From: DAINBT01 sp036732785
GTDB lineage: Bacteria; Planctomycetota; Phycisphaerae; Sedimentisphaerales; SM23-30
Length of the DNA: 44,315 nucleotides
Assembly (NCBI GenBank): GCA_964537505.1
Contig: CAZICK010000024.1
Span: forward strand, 1-44,315
Reading direction: 5' to 3'
In this document: positions 18,377 to 26,393 of the stretch, piece by piece
Layout: each line of letters starts with the position of its first letter
Position numbering within the stretch: position 1 is the first letter of the stretch
Position numbers and translations under genes: made by a program
Notes under the pieces: generated by a model
The model's input: the letters and a program-made list of their open reading frames with translations, nothing else
What the model was told of the DNA's origin: nothing
Database searches by the model: none

Positions 18377-19483
18377 CTATGGGTTCAGGGGCTTAGCATC
18401 AGTTTGCTCGATTTTTTGGGTTTCTATCTGCTGGAGACGGGTATGGAAGACATCGAGTTTTTTGCCTGTCTCATCGTATTTGTTTTTGGCGTTGTTGATG
18501 TGCCTGCCCAGCAGGGCAAATTCATTTATAAACAATTGCATATCACCGGCGAACTGGCTTAACTGTCGGCGGATCACCTGCGCATTCTCTTCGATCTGCA
18601 GACCCTTCAGACCGACCGCGATCACCATCAGATATCCATACAGCGTATTGGGCGATACGGGTATTACTTTGCGTTCCCGGCCGTAACTTCCGATATCCGG
18701 TTCTTTATCGTCCAGCTTTACGATCGTTTCGTAATATACGTTTTCCGCTGGCACGTACATCAGGGCAAAATCGAGCGTACCTTCTTCGGGAAGGATATAT
18801 TTGTCGGCAATTTCGTCAATCCGCTGACATACATCCCTGAGAAACACACGGCGGAGTCTTTTGCGGGCGGATTCTTCTTTCTCTTCAAGCATACTCTGGA
18901 AGCTCGGCAGTGGAAATTTGGCGTCAATGGCTACGTAACCATGGGCCAGTTTCACCAAGGCATCGACTTTCGAGCCGTTTTTGAACTGGTGTTGGATGGT
19001 GTAGTGATGGCGCGGCAGGACATCTCTCAGTAAGTTTTCCAGCAGCCATTCTCCCAGTCCGCCCCGGGTGGTAGGACGCTGGAGGATATCCTGCAATTTT
19101 TTTACTTCCGAGCCGACCTGAGCTATGTTTTGCGTGGCCCGATCGAGTTGTCCCAACTGCCCCTTGAGATCGGCGATAGTCTTACCGGCTGATTCGAGCC
19201 TCTCGGCTATCGAGTTTTGCATCTGTTGAGAGAGGAGCTGGTTTTGACCGAGCCGATCATTAATGTTGGTGGTCAGATTCTGGATGGCGTCGGTGAGTTG
19301 CTGGTTAATCTGAGCCAGGCGAGAGTCCTGCCGGCTGAGAGAATTCTCAAGTTGCTGTCCAAGCGACTGCAGACCGTCGCCGCGGGCAGTTTTTAAGCCG
19401 CGCAGAACCAGCAGACCGACTACAATGAACCCAGCTACGAGAACTACAGAAACTATCAGCAAAATTGTTACATAATCAGGCAT
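18377..19483 (-). CDS. rmuC: RmuC family DNA recombination protein
   Basis: 368 residues. An N-terminal membrane anchor (VTILLIVSVVLVAGFIVVGL, about 4-24) is followed by a long coiled coil (about 40-130) and the RmuC domain, a PD-(D/E)XK-like nuclease fold, with VDALVKLAHGYVAIDAKFPL, FALMYVPAENVYYE and VIPVSPNTLYGYLMVIAVGL. E. coli RmuC limits inversions at short inverted repeats. The residues of the fold (D of VDAL, then DAKF) are present. It is downstream of dapF on the same strand with 144 bp between, and precedes the kinase by 15 bp. Confidence 0.93.
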   Translation of the reverse strand: MPDYVTILLIVSVVLVAGFIVVGLLVLRGLKTARGDGLQSLGQQLENSLSRQDSRLAQINQQLTDAIQNLTTNINDRLGQNQLLSQQMQNSIAERLESAGKTIADLKGQLGQLDRATQNIAQVGSEVKKLQDILQRPTTRGGLGEWLLENLLRDVLPRHHYTIQHQFKNGSKVDALVKLAHGYVAIDAKFPLPSFQSMLEEKEESARKRLRRVFLRDVCQRIDEIADKYILPEEGTLDFALMYVPAENVYYETIVKLDDKEPDIGSYGRERKVIPVSPNTLYGYLMVIAVGLKGLQIEENAQVIRRQLSQFAGDMQLFINEFALLGRHINNAKNKYDETGKKLDVFHTRLQQIETQKIEQTDAKPLNP

Positions 19484-19520
19484 GGTCCTATTATAAAATT
19501 TAGACTAAGTCGCTGCCAGC

Positions 19521-19589
19521 GTAATCTTTTCAGATGTGGCAGTGTAATCCTTTCCGATGTGGATGTGTAATCCTTTCAGATGTGGATGT
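19521..19589. repeat. three tandem 23-bp repeats
   Basis: Units at 19521, 19544 and 19567, with the form GTAATCCTTTCAGATGTGG plus four bases. The first has more changes than the other two. They sit between the end of dapF and the start of rmuC. There are no spacers, so they are not CRISPR; the 23-bp period puts repeats about two helical turns apart, as in an array of protein-binding sites. Confidence 0.8.
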
Positions 19590-19627
19590 CGTGCGATTTG
19601 TTCTGTTAGCCGTTTTTCGATCGTCTT

Positions 19628-20530
19628 TTACTGTTCGGGCCAATCTCCGGTGAACACTTCGGTGGCGGGGCCGACGAGATAAACGTGATTATCTTCTTGA
19701 TTCCAAAGGAGTTGCAGATCGCCTCCCGGCAGATGGGCGAGGATGCTGTGCGCGGTTTTGCTGGCCAGGACTCCCGCGACGCAGACGGCCGCTGCCCCGG
19801 TGCCGCAGGCCAGGGTAATGCCGCTGCCTCGCTCCCAGGTACGCATTATAACTTCCTCAGGAGAAATGACCTGCACGAAATGGACGTTGACTCGCTGTGG
19901 AAACATTTTGTGATTTTCGATAGCCGGTCCCAATCGTTGCAGATCGATCTGATCAAGTTGGGGACAATAGAAGACCGCATGGGGATTGCCCATGGAAACG
20001 CAGGTCATGAGAAGATTGTGGTCTTCGATGTACAAAGGGATCCCAACGGCTTGCTGGCCGACAAGGGAAACTGGGATGTCGATGGGGGCAAGTATGGGCC
20101 GGCCCATGTTGACGCAAACTTGCTGGACTTTGCCGTTAACTATTGCCAATTCAAGAGTTAGGATGCCCCGGCCTGTTTGGACGGTTATTTCACATATCTC
20201 GTCGGTATTGGGGCAGGCGGATTGGAGGAGTTCCTGGCAGATGAGTTGGGTCGGGTGTTTTCCTTTTACCAGGTTGTTTTCGTAAGCGTATTTAGCCAGG
20301 CAGCGGATGCCGTTACCGCACATCTGGGCTTCACTGCCGTCGGCGTTAAATATGCGCATGCCCAGATCGGCGTTTTCGCAGGGCATAACCAGAATCAAGC
20401 CATCAGAACCAATGCCGAAATGGCGGTCGCTGACGGCCACGGCCAGTCGCTCAGGCTGTAATATCTTTTGCTCAAAGCAGTTAACGTAAATATAGTCGTT
20501 GCCCAAACCGTGCATTTTTGTGAAACGCAT
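19628..20530 (-). CDS. dapF: diaminopimelate epimerase
   Basis: Converts LL- to meso-diaminopimelate, the cross-linking residue of peptidoglycan and lysine precursor. 300 residues, somewhat longer than the usual 275. It starts MRFTKMHGLGNDYIYV. The catalytic cysteine pair is at C71 (QMCGNGIRC) and C242 (ITLACGTGAAA), with MGNPHAVF near 180 and an E-R-G-S-G stretch just before the second cysteine. Residues of about 86-115 form a family-atypical insertion. It agrees with the meso-DAP-type MurE downstream. Divergent from mraZ across a 545-bp gap. Confidence 0.96.
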   Translation of the reverse strand: MRFTKMHGLGNDYIYVNCFEQKILQPERLAVAVSDRHFGIGSDGLILVMPCENADLGMRIFNADGSEAQMCGNGIRCLAKYAYENNLVKGKHPTQLICQELLQSACPNTDEICEITVQTGRGILTLELAIVNGKVQQVCVNMGRPILAPIDIPVSLVGQQAVGIPLYIEDHNLLMTCVSMGNPHAVFYCPQLDQIDLQRLGPAIENHKMFPQRVNVHFVQVISPEEVIMRTWERGSGITLACGTGAAAVCVAGVLASKTAHSILAHLPGGDLQLLWNQEDNHVYLVGPATEVFTGDWPEQ

Positions 20531-20992
20531 TTTCTTGTCCTTGTTCTTAAATGGTTGTCCAAAAGGAATTTAACCATACACAGGAAGAAATACAAAGAAA
20601 AAAACTGGTCGCCCGCGGTCTCAGACGAACAACTGGTAAGTTTTAGTGCCACTGTTTTCTCCAGTTGGCGGCGGGTGGGGTACAGTGGGCCGATGTCGGA
20701 GAATAAGTAACAGGTTTTCCACAAATGCCCGATAAATAATAACAGTTGTATCGCGTCGCAATGTTAAAAATATCTCAGGCAGAGCGTTGATTTTGGTACC
20801 AAAACAACGTTTTTGGTGTGAACATCAACTTTTAACGCCGACACCGATTGAATAGTCGAGAAAATTTCAAAAAAAATATGTGTGAAAGAGTTGATATGTT
20901 GGGTGTGTGACATCCTTTGCCTCAATATGTAGTGGTAATTCATTCCTGGCATAATGGTGTGAAATAAAACTTTAAAAATAATATTTGTATTT
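20531..20992. other. intergenic region between dapF and mraZ
   Basis: No coding potential seen. The gap separates divergent dapF and mraZ and includes AT-rich DNA near 20960-20990. ACCAAAA-CAACG-TTTTTGGT near 20796 is a small hairpin. TGGCATAAT at 20947-20955 resembles an extended -10 for mraZ, without a clear -35. One DnaA-box match (20715-20723) is isolated. Confidence 0.35.
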
Positions 20993-21027
20993 GTGGGAAA
21001 ATGTGGTAAATTTTGGAGCGTAGTGGT
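20993..21027 (+). promoter_or_regulatory. MraZ operator: four TGG repeats at 10-bp period
   Basis: GTGGG (20993), GTGGT (21003), TTGGA (21013) and GTGGT (21023) lie exactly 10 bp apart. MraZ of E. coli and of mollicutes binds TGG-containing direct repeats with 5-bp spacers ahead of its own gene. The array ends 49 bp before the mraZ ATG, so autorepression of the cluster is the expected role. Confidence 0.7.
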
Positions 21028-21075
21028 TATCGCTGCTGTGTTCTGCTTGGTGTCTGTTTTTGTTGGGTGTAAGTA

Positions 21076-21555
21076 ATGCTCTTGTTGACTGGTGAATACG
21101 AACTGAACCTGGACGGTAAGTACCGTTTGTTTATTCCTACGCGGGTGCGAGAGCAGATTTCCCAGGAGGATCACAGCGGTAGTTTTTATGTTGTGTTGGG
21201 TGTAAATCGTATTGTGAATATTTATCCAGACAAGTATTACCAACGCATCGCCCTTGCCGTGGCTCCACGGATGGTGGCCCCAGACGAATTATTAGCGTTT
21301 GAGCGAATTAACTTTGCGCTGGCCGGCAAGGTTGAGCTGGATCGGCAAGGACGATTGCTATTGGGTGAAAAGTTGGCATCTCGTGCGAGAATTGAGGAGC
21401 AGGCGACGCTTATAGGTGTTCGTGACCATTTGGAGGTATGGCCAAGAGAGCAGTGGGACAAATATATGAGCGAGCATTTGCCGATGCACGAGCAGGTATT
21501 GCTACGGTTGCGAGAGGAAGTGATGCGGAAGGAGCGGGAATCGGCGGGGTGGTAA
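21076..21555 (+). CDS. mraZ: transcriptional regulator MraZ
   Basis: 159 residues; usual length 140-150. Two AbrB/SpoVT-like half-domains: the first starts LLTGEYELNLDGKYRLFIPTR, the second has VELDRQGRLLLGEKLASRA and ATLIGVRDHLEVW. MraZ forms a ring that binds TGG repeats upstream of its own gene and represses the dcw operon; the matching repeats are at 20993-21027. First gene of the cluster; the ribosome site (GGGTGTAAGTA) is weak, in keeping with low or controlled expression. Confidence 0.95.
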   Translation: MLLLTGEYELNLDGKYRLFIPTRVREQISQEDHSGSFYVVLGVNRIVNIYPDKYYQRIALAVAPRMVAPDELLAFERINFALAGKVELDRQGRLLLGEKLASRARIEEQATLIGVRDHLEVWPREQWDKYMSEHLPMHEQVLLRLREEVMRKERESAGW

Positions 21556-21648
21556 GTCAGGTAACGTCTTGGTAAGGAGTAAGTTAGGAACAAATTTCTA
21601 TATGTTGAAGTTGCTGTCGATGGACTCAACAATCAATGGAGGTGTCGC

Positions 21649-21921
21649 ATGGAAGTGAATAGTCGTCGGGAAAACGTGGATACAGGTTTTGGTTCGCTGG
21701 AGCGATTGCAGGATGCGTTGGTTTCAGGGAAAGATAGCGATTCCGATCGTCATTATCTGAATGATCTTCAGCGGCGACTGGAACGTGTACGCAGTTTGGG
21801 AGAGCAGTTTGGCAGTATAGACTTTTCGCCGGAAGTTAAGGCTATGCTTGCCCGGATTTGTGGTTGTGGGCAGAATAGTCAGAACACGAACAAACAACGA
21901 GCCAGGGTTTTGGTTTCGTAA
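21649..21921 (+). CDS. conserved-position hypothetical protein between mraZ and rsmH
   Basis: A 90-residue soluble protein I do not recognise. It is charged and probably helical (about 17-55: LERLQDALVSGKDS and HYLNDLQRRLERVRSL), then SPEVKAMLARICGCG, with a CxC pair near residue 70. GGAGGTGTCGC lies just before the ATG, a strong ribosome site, which favours a real gene. It sits 93 bp after mraZ and 20 bp before rsmH, so it belongs to the operon. Confidence 0.75.
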   Translation: MEVNSRRENVDTGFGSLERLQDALVSGKDSDSDRHYLNDLQRRLERVRSLGEQFGSIDFSPEVKAMLARICGCGQNSQNTNKQRARVLVS

Positions 21922-21941
21922 GTGGTTTCAGAGGTGGCCAG

Positions 21942-22871
21942 TTGAATGAGCCGGCAACAGTTCACACGCCAGTTTTACTGGAGAAATTGCTGGGTTTGTT
22001 GAGTTATTCGGCTGAGGCTGTGGTGGTGGACGCCACGGTCGGTCATGCAGGTCATGCGTTGGCGATGGCTGAGCGATTGAATGAAAAGGGGCTGTTGGTT
22101 GGTTTGGATGTGGATGCCGACAGTTTCGAGGTGTCGCGGCGGCGATTGGAGCAGGTAAGTTGTCGAGTTGAGTTGAAACGGGAGAATTTCGGCCGAGTTG
22201 ATGTGATATTGGAAGAATTGGCGGTGGGACAGGTCGATGTGATCGTGGCCGATCTGGGAGTTGGTTCCGGGCAGTTGGCAGACGCGGCCCGAGGCATAAG
22301 TTTTCAGATTGACGGTCCGTTGGATATGCGGTTTGACGATCGGTTGGATGTGACGGCGGCTGATCTGGTAAACAAGCTTGGACAGGAGGAATTGGCAGAT
22401 TTGATTTACCGTTACGGCCAGGAGCGGAAAAGCCGACGGATTGCCCAGGCGATAGTGGAGGCCCGGCGAACGAGGCGGTTACAGCGAACAGGCGAGTTGG
22501 TGGATGTGATATTTGGGGCGATGAGAATTGTCGGCAAGGGCAGGAAAAGTAAGATACATCCGGCGACGCGAACGTTTCAGTCGCTGCGGATTGCGGTAAA
22601 TGATGAGCTGGGACAGTTAAAAAGGCTGCTGGAAATGGCCCCCCGGTTGCTGAGGGCGGGCGGCCAGGTAGCGATAATAAGTTTTCACAGTCTTGAAGAC
22701 AGATTGGTAAAATATAATTTTCGCGAAAATAAACAGGCAGGAATTTATGAAATTTTGACCCGTAAGCCGGTAATAGCCGGTGAGCAGGAGCGTAAAGCGA
22801 ATCCACGCAGCCGCAGTGCGAAACTGCGGGTGGCGCAAAAAGTAGGGGGCGATGTAAAAAACAAGGAATGA
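21942..22871 (+). CDS. rsmH: 16S rRNA (cytosine-1402-N4)-methyltransferase
   Basis: 309 residues, S-adenosylmethionine-dependent, modifies C1402 in the ribosomal decoding site; the gene is traditionally the second of dcw clusters (mraW). Motifs: EPATVHTPVLLEKLL at the start; VVDATVGHAGHALAMAERL (SAM site; the usual GxGGHS is GHAGHA); VADLGVGSGQLADAARG; PLDMRFD; and GQVAIISFHSLEDRLVK near the end. Start codon TTG at 21942, set by CAGAGGTGG upstream. An accessory insertion common to the family separates the SAM motifs. Confidence 0.95.
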   Translation: MNEPATVHTPVLLEKLLGLLSYSAEAVVVDATVGHAGHALAMAERLNEKGLLVGLDVDADSFEVSRRRLEQVSCRVELKRENFGRVDVILEELAVGQVDVIVADLGVGSGQLADAARGISFQIDGPLDMRFDDRLDVTAADLVNKLGQEELADLIYRYGQERKSRRIAQAIVEARRTRRLQRTGELVDVIFGAMRIVGKGRKSKIHPATRTFQSLRIAVNDELGQLKRLLEMAPRLLRAGGQVAIISFHSLEDRLVKYNFRENKQAGIYEILTRKPVIAGEQERKANPRSRSAKLRVAQKVGGDVKNKE

Positions 22872-22954
22872 GGACATAATTGTCAGATATAAGATTTTCA
22901 CGCGGCTTGGGATAACAAGGATGTTCGACATCTGTTGATACAGGAGACAATACA

Positions 22955-23863
22955 ATGACCAAAGAGGCAAAAGTTGGATTGCTGTTGGGTTTGGGATTTA
23001 TCGTTGCGATATCGGTGGTGTTGCGTGATGTGCATCAGACGGGCAAGGATGAGCCGGTGATAACCGATTTGAGTTCCAGCGAAAATGGCGTGTTGGAACC
23101 GGATCAGATGCCGGTGGCGGTGAAGAAGCTGTCACCGCCGGAAGAGTTTCCAGCGGATGTGATTACGCCTGATGTGGGGCAACAGAACGATGATGTGGCT
23201 GTGGAGCGGGAGGATATTGATTCGCAGAAGGAACTCCCGGCGATTGCCCAGAACCAGCAGGAGCCACGTTATGAAGGACCGCTGCCTGGTCTGCCGGGAT
23301 TCGTGGCGATTCTGTCAGAATCGCCGGCTGACGAGAAACTCACAGCAGGTGGGAAAAGTCCGGTATATCCCCAGCCTTTGGGGGCAAATTCGCCGCCACA
23401 TACGGTTAAACCGCCCAAACAGCCGGGTATGGACAGTTATGTGGTCAGTGACGGTGATACTCTCTGTAAGATAGCGATTAAGTTTTACGGTCCGGTGGAG
23501 GGGAAACGGTGGGTGAATATTGTTAAGATTCAGCAGGCGAATCGTAATTTGATACAATCGACGGATGATATTCTTCAAGTAGGGCAGAAATTGCAGATAC
23601 CGCCGATAGTGGGTCAGCCTGGCGAGCCGGCTACAGGCAGAGAGATTGACAGAGGCGTTGATAGAGAAAAAAAAGTTACTCAAACGGAGCAGGCGGATTA
23701 CAGGTACTATGTGGTTGAAGAAGGAGATTCGCTCTGGGGGGTCGCCCAGGAGAAGTTGGGGGACGGCAACCGATTTGTGGAGATAAAAAGGCTCAATGAC
23801 AAGGTGATTAAGAATGATGATCGTATCTACACCGGCATGCGGTTGCGGTTGCCGAAGAAGTGA
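22955..23863 (+). CDS. membrane-anchored protein with two LysM domains
   Basis: 302 residues. An N-terminal anchor (LLLGLGFIVAISVVLRD, about 9-25) leads into a proline/acid-rich linker (30-155) that should span the periplasm. Two LysM domains, which bind peptidoglycan glycan strands, follow at about 161-216 (YVVSDGDTLCKIAIKFYG ... LQVGQKLQIP) and 250-300 (YYVVEEGDSLWGVAQEKLG ... YTGMRLRLP). No hydrolase domain is present, so it probably acts as a glycan-binding tether or adaptor. Its place between rsmH and ftsL is not canonical and ties it to cell-wall synthesis or division. Confidence 0.88.
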   Translation: MTKEAKVGLLLGLGFIVAISVVLRDVHQTGKDEPVITDLSSSENGVLEPDQMPVAVKKLSPPEEFPADVITPDVGQQNDDVAVEREDIDSQKELPAIAQNQQEPRYEGPLPGLPGFVAILSESPADEKLTAGGKSPVYPQPLGANSPPHTVKPPKQPGMDSYVVSDGDTLCKIAIKFYGPVEGKRWVNIVKIQQANRNLIQSTDDILQVGQKLQIPPIVGQPGEPATGREIDRGVDREKKVTQTEQADYRYYVVEEGDSLWGVAQEKLGDGNRFVEIKRLNDKVIKNDDRIYTGMRLRLPKK

Positions 23864-23927
23864 GTGGATGGGTAAATGGGTAAATGGGTAGATGGGTAGA
23901 TGGGTAGATGAGTGGACGAGTAGATGA
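23864..23927. repeat. octamer tandem repeat (eight units) reaching into the ftsL start
   Basis: Eight units of GTAGATGG with variants (GTGGATGG, GTAAATGG, GTAGATGA) begin directly after the lysM stop. The last unit contains the ATG of the ftsL-like gene (23924). Each unit contains an ATG except the variant GTGGACGA, and the period is not a multiple of three, so unit number changes frame. The same octamer family is at 38467-38506. Confidence 0.85.
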
Positions 23928-24223
23928 GTTGGAAGGCGGGGAGGCGAGCGAGAGATTTATCGGTGTTTAGTGTTAGGCGGATGCTGTTTCTTCTTTGTTT
24001 GGCCCTGATAATTGGGTTGGTGCTGGTGTATTTGCGGACGCAGCATATGCAGATGGTGTATCAGATAGTCAAGTGCAACCAGCAGGAGCAGCAGTTGTCT
24101 GGGCAGTTGTGGGTTCAGCAGATGCACCTGAGCGGGGCGCTGGACTCGCCGGAACGCATTAAAGAGCAGATCGAGCAGTTGAAGTTGGAGGTCTCACCGC
24201 CGGGGATCCAGGAGGAGAATTAA
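23924..24223 (+). CDS. ftsL: FtsL-like division protein
   Basis: 99 residues: a short basic cytoplasmic tail, one membrane segment (about 20-38: MLFLLCLALIIGLVLVYL), then a helical, glutamine-rich periplasmic part (45-90) suited to a coiled coil. FtsL has low sequence conservation; the call rests on this topology and on the position directly before ftsI, as in canonical clusters. The ATG in the octamer repeat has no good ribosome site; a GTG at 23963 would also keep the membrane segment. FtsL with FtsB and FtsQ activates FtsW/FtsI. Confidence 0.72.
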   Translation: MSWKAGRRARDLSVFSVRRMLFLLCLALIIGLVLVYLRTQHMQMVYQIVKCNQQEQQLSGQLWVQQMHLSGALDSPERIKEQIEQLKLEVSPPGIQEEN

Positions 24224-24308
24224 CCGTCAGCCAAACGTAAGCTTGTAAGCATATCACCTAACCTCTTGAACAAACGTTTTATCATAGAGACAGCAGGGAT
24301 TACTTGAT

Positions 24309-26129
24309 GTGGTAACAGAAGAATCTCGCAACAGAATTTGGGGGTATATTTTTTGGTCACTGCTGGTGATGGGATTGTTGGCGGTGCTTGGCCGGTGCTG
24401 GTATTTTCAATATTATAAAACGGAAGATTTCCAAAAGCAGGCGGCGAAGCAGCAGCTTAAGATCATTCCCCAGAGTGCCCGGCGTGGTTTGATTGTCGAT
24501 CGTCAGGGACGGATACTGGCCCTTAGTATGCAAGTATCGTCAGTGAGAACGGATCCCATCCTGATTGAAGATAAGCGGGACGCGGCGGAGAAGCTTTCCG
24601 CGATACTGAACCTGGACAGCAGGGAACTTTTTCAGGAGATTCAGGCCGAGGCCGACAAGCGGTTTATATGGGTCAAACGGGCCGTTACCGACCAGGAGGC
24701 AGATCAGGTTCGCGCACTGAAGATACGCGGGGTGGTCGTCGAACATGAGTTTCAGCGGCAGTATCCGATGGGCCGATTGGCGGCGCACGTGGTTGGATTT
24801 ACCGATATTGACGGGAAGGGATTGGAGGGGCTGGAGAAAAGTTACGACGAATATCTGGCCGGTCAGCCTGGCAGGATGCTGTTGAGAAGCGATGTGCAAA
24901 AGCGGGCGGTGGGTTCGTTGGGTGATTGCGAAACGGGACAGAATGGCTTGGCGGTGGTATCGACCATAGACGCGGTGATTCAGGCGTGCGTGGAGGAAGA
25001 GATCGAAAAGGTAGTGGCCAAGTTCCATGCCAAAGGCGCTACGGCAATTGTAATGGTCCCGAGCAGTGGTGAGGTGCTGGCAATGGCGAACCTGCCGACC
25101 TTTGAGCCGACCATGGCCAGAAAAAGCGATGGTGATGTGCGGCGCAATCGGGCGCTGACGGACCCTTATGAACCGGGCAGTGCTTTTAAGCCGTTCACGC
25201 TGGCCTCAGCGCTGGAAGGTGGCTTCGTTACTATGGAGCAGAAAATCGATTGCCTCGAAGGACCATACAGTGGTAAGGGCTTTCGTCCGATTAAAGAATA
25301 CAAAAATTATTTCGGTCTTATCCCCGTGTCGGACATCATAGTTCGATCGAGTAATATCGGCGCTGCTAAACTGGCCGAGAAGATGGGTAAGGATTATTTT
25401 CATAAGATGGTCGAGAAATTCGGGTTCGGCGAAAAGACCGGAATAGACCTGCCGGGCGAAGGAACGGGGATTTTACGCAAGCGGTGGGACGACAAGAAGC
25501 ATACACTTACGCGGGTAGGGTTCGGACAGGGGATAGCGGTGACCCCGATTCAATTAGTTCGAGCGTTTTGCTGTCTGGTTAACGGGGGCAAACTGATCAA
25601 GCCGAGAGTGGTCCGCGGAATTATCGGTAGTAATAATGAGGTTGTTGAAGATTTCGGGCAGTGTCAGGTTTCATTATGGGCCGGCGAGTCGGGAGTGGGT
25701 TCAGATGAAGCTGGACGGATAATATCGGAAAGGGTGTCGCGGGAAATAGTGGAAAAGGCGCTGGTGGAGGTGGTGGCCCGTGAAGGCGGCACGGCAAATA
25801 ACGCGAATCTGACGGGATGGAGCGTGTTCGGCAAGACCGGAACGGCCCAAATTGCGAAGAAGGACGGCCCAGGCTATGAAGAAAACAAATACATCAGTTC
25901 TTTCATAGCCGGAGCGCCAGCGGAAGATCCGCAGGTTTGTGTGCTGGTGTTGGTGCGTCAGCCGGATCGCAGTTTGGGACTCGGTTACACCGGAGGGGCG
26001 GTGGCGGCGCCGGTGGTGAGGGAGATTTTGAAGCAGACGCTGGCGTACCTCAATGTGCCGAAATCAGCAAACGAACCTGTCATTCCAGAGGAAAGCCTGC
26101 CCTCAACTCAATTGGAGGCTGGAATCTAG
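24309..26129 (+). CDS. ftsI: division transpeptidase, class B penicillin-binding protein 3 (FtsI)
   Basis: 606 residues. Single N-terminal membrane anchor (IFWSLLVMGLLAVLG, about 14-28), a dimerisation domain (R-G-L-I-V-D-R-Q-G-R, 59-68), then the transpeptidase: catalytic Ser291 in SAFK (291-294), SSN at 347-349 and KTG at 509-511. There are no C-terminal PASTA domains. It crosslinks septal peptidoglycan with FtsW. The start is GTG at 24309; an ATG two bases earlier is immediately followed by a stop in its frame. No SD-like sequence is close to it, so the start is less sure than the identity. Confidence 0.95.
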   Translation: MVTEESRNRIWGYIFWSLLVMGLLAVLGRCWYFQYYKTEDFQKQAAKQQLKIIPQSARRGLIVDRQGRILALSMQVSSVRTDPILIEDKRDAAEKLSAILNLDSRELFQEIQAEADKRFIWVKRAVTDQEADQVRALKIRGVVVEHEFQRQYPMGRLAAHVVGFTDIDGKGLEGLEKSYDEYLAGQPGRMLLRSDVQKRAVGSLGDCETGQNGLAVVSTIDAVIQACVEEEIEKVVAKFHAKGATAIVMVPSSGEVLAMANLPTFEPTMARKSDGDVRRNRALTDPYEPGSAFKPFTLASALEGGFVTMEQKIDCLEGPYSGKGFRPIKEYKNYFGLIPVSDIIVRSSNIGAAKLAEKMGKDYFHKMVEKFGFGEKTGIDLPGEGTGILRKRWDDKKHTLTRVGFGQGIAVTPIQLVRAFCCLVNGGKLIKPRVVRGIIGSNNEVVEDFGQCQVSLWAGESGVGSDEAGRIISERVSREIVEKALVEVVAREGGTANNANLTGWSVFGKTGTAQIAKKDGPGYEENKYISSFIAGAPAEDPQVCVLVLVRQPDRSLGLGYTGGAVAAPVVREILKQTLAYLNVPKSANEPVIPEESLPSTQLEAGI

Positions 26130-26304
26130 TTTTAGAGCCTGGGCCCCCACCTGCGCGGGGTGACACTGGCCCGCGGGGATGAGACTTGTTTTTTTGTTTT
26201 CCGCAACGAGAACGAACTAAGTAACGCATAGGCTCAAAAGTGGGGCCTGGCCAGGGGGATGGGCAGGTGAGGGCAAAGGGGTTGATTATATTGACGAAGA
26301 AACG

Positions 26305-26332
26305 TTGCAATTGGGTCGGCATAGCATATAAT
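26305..26332 (+). promoter_or_regulatory. internal promoter ahead of murE
   Basis: TTGCAA (26305-26310), 16-bp spacer, TATAAT (26327-26332), a perfect -10. Transcription would start near 26339, giving a leader of about 55 nt with a hairpin (ACGCTC-ATGGAT-GGGCGT, 26343-26360) and no Shine-Dalgarno before the murE ATG. It can drive murE onwards independently of mraZ control. Confidence 0.65.
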
Positions 26333-26393
26333 GGACCCGGCGACGCTCATGGATGGGCGTGGCGGTATGAGTTAAACATAAAAAAATTGCACA

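Noticed and set aside
20715..20723. DnaA box TTTTCCACA as part of an origin
   Set aside because: A single match without a cluster of boxes, dnaA or dnaN.
21928..22962. 344-residue minus-strand frame opposite rsmH
   Set aside because: It is a shadow of rsmH; the translation has no family features, while rsmH has all its motifs.
26130..26304. Riboswitch before murE
   Set aside because: GC-rich pairing segments exist (GAGCCT at about 26135 and AGGCTC at about 26231), but they do not form a known fold, and they lie upstream of the likely transcription start.
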